Shown: piece after piece, positions 63,920 to 64,000 of the stretch
Layout: the number at the start of each line of letters is the position of its first letter
How positions within the stretch are numbered: the first letter of the stretch is position 1
Source of the DNA: Bactericera cockerelli
Taxonomy: Eukaryota; Arthropoda; Insecta; Hemiptera; Triozidae
Reading direction: 5' to 3'
Assembly: GCA_024516035.1 (NCBI GenBank)
Contig: CM044956.1
Span: 3,493,501 to 3,557,500, forward strand
DNA: 64,000 nucleotides
Notes under the pieces: generated by a model
The model's database searches: none
What the model was told of the DNA's origin: nothing
The model's input: the letters and a program-made list of their open reading frames with translations, nothing else
Translations under genes and position numbers: made by a program

Positions 63920-64000
63920 TTTTTTTTTTGGTTTTTAACGTCGCTTTCAACTGCATGGTCATATCACGACGGGGGTGTTACCCTCCATTCGCAGGAAACT
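63920..64000 (-). mobile_element. SINE C 3' part, cut by window end
   Basis: A T run, then AACGTCGCTTTCAACTGCAT, GGTCATATCACGACGGGG, TTACCCTCCATTCGCAGG: the 3' half of a minus-strand C copy. Its head lies beyond the window. Confidence 0.87.

Overview
This is animal nuclear DNA, almost certainly from an arthropod and most likely an insect. The evidence is AT-rich sequence packed with non-LTR retrotransposons, several families of RNA polymerase III-type SINEs, many short terminal-inverted-repeat (TIR) DNA elements and minisatellites, and no bacterial-style operons. The order or species cannot be fixed from the sequence alone. Long tracts look like intergenic or intronic DNA. The only convincing piece of a host gene is one GC-rich internal exon on the minus strand (11453-11803).

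Layout. 1-6.5 kb: SINEs, a two-level minisatellite (1.1-1.75 kb), a half copy of a fold-back element (2.2-2.7 kb), and a complete 1.55 kb DNA element with a perfect 8-bp target duplication (3614-5165). 6.8-10.1 kb: a young LINE (R1) with an intact 1029-codon endonuclease/reverse transcriptase frame and a poly(A) tail. 10.5-11.4 kb: microsatellites and a 38-bp minisatellite, then the host exon. 13.2-17.0 kb: a related 5'-truncated LINE (R2, minus strand) split by a 2.7 kb TIR element with a TTA duplication. 17.5-22 kb: tandem repeats, SINEs and a TTAA-flanked MITE. 22.9-24.5 kb: a 1.67 kb near-perfect palindrome. 25-30.7 kb: SINEs and MITEs. 30.8-39 kb: a second LINE lineage (R3, minus strand) with a coiled-coil plus SGNH-hydrolase ORF1 and an EN-RT ORF2. 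It is damaged by frameshifts, a TTAA-flanked MITE and an expanded coding minisatellite. 39-64 kb: a dense SINE/MITE field with a second palindrome (55.3-56.2 kb) and a 94-bp minisatellite (60.1-60.8 kb).

Mobile-element ecology. SINE families are labelled here A (tRNA-like), B (tRNA-Thr-like), C (5S rRNA-like head), D (tRNA-like head) and E (tRNA-like). None encodes protein, so they must be moved by LINE machinery such as that of R1 or R3. Families C and D have different polymerase III heads but share the same core and 3' region. MITE families are labelled M1-M6: M1-M3 show 3-bp TTA/TAA duplications (PIF/Harbinger-like), M4-M5 lie between TTAA sites (piggyBac-like), and M6 has CAGGCG termini and an 8-bp duplication (hAT-like). 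No DNA transposase gene is visible, so all are non-autonomous here. Several nestings give relative ages: M1 inside SINE B, SINE D inside M2, M1 inside M2, M3 inside R2, M4 inside R3.

All family names are my own labels. Superfamily assignments rest on termini and target duplications read by eye, not on database searches.
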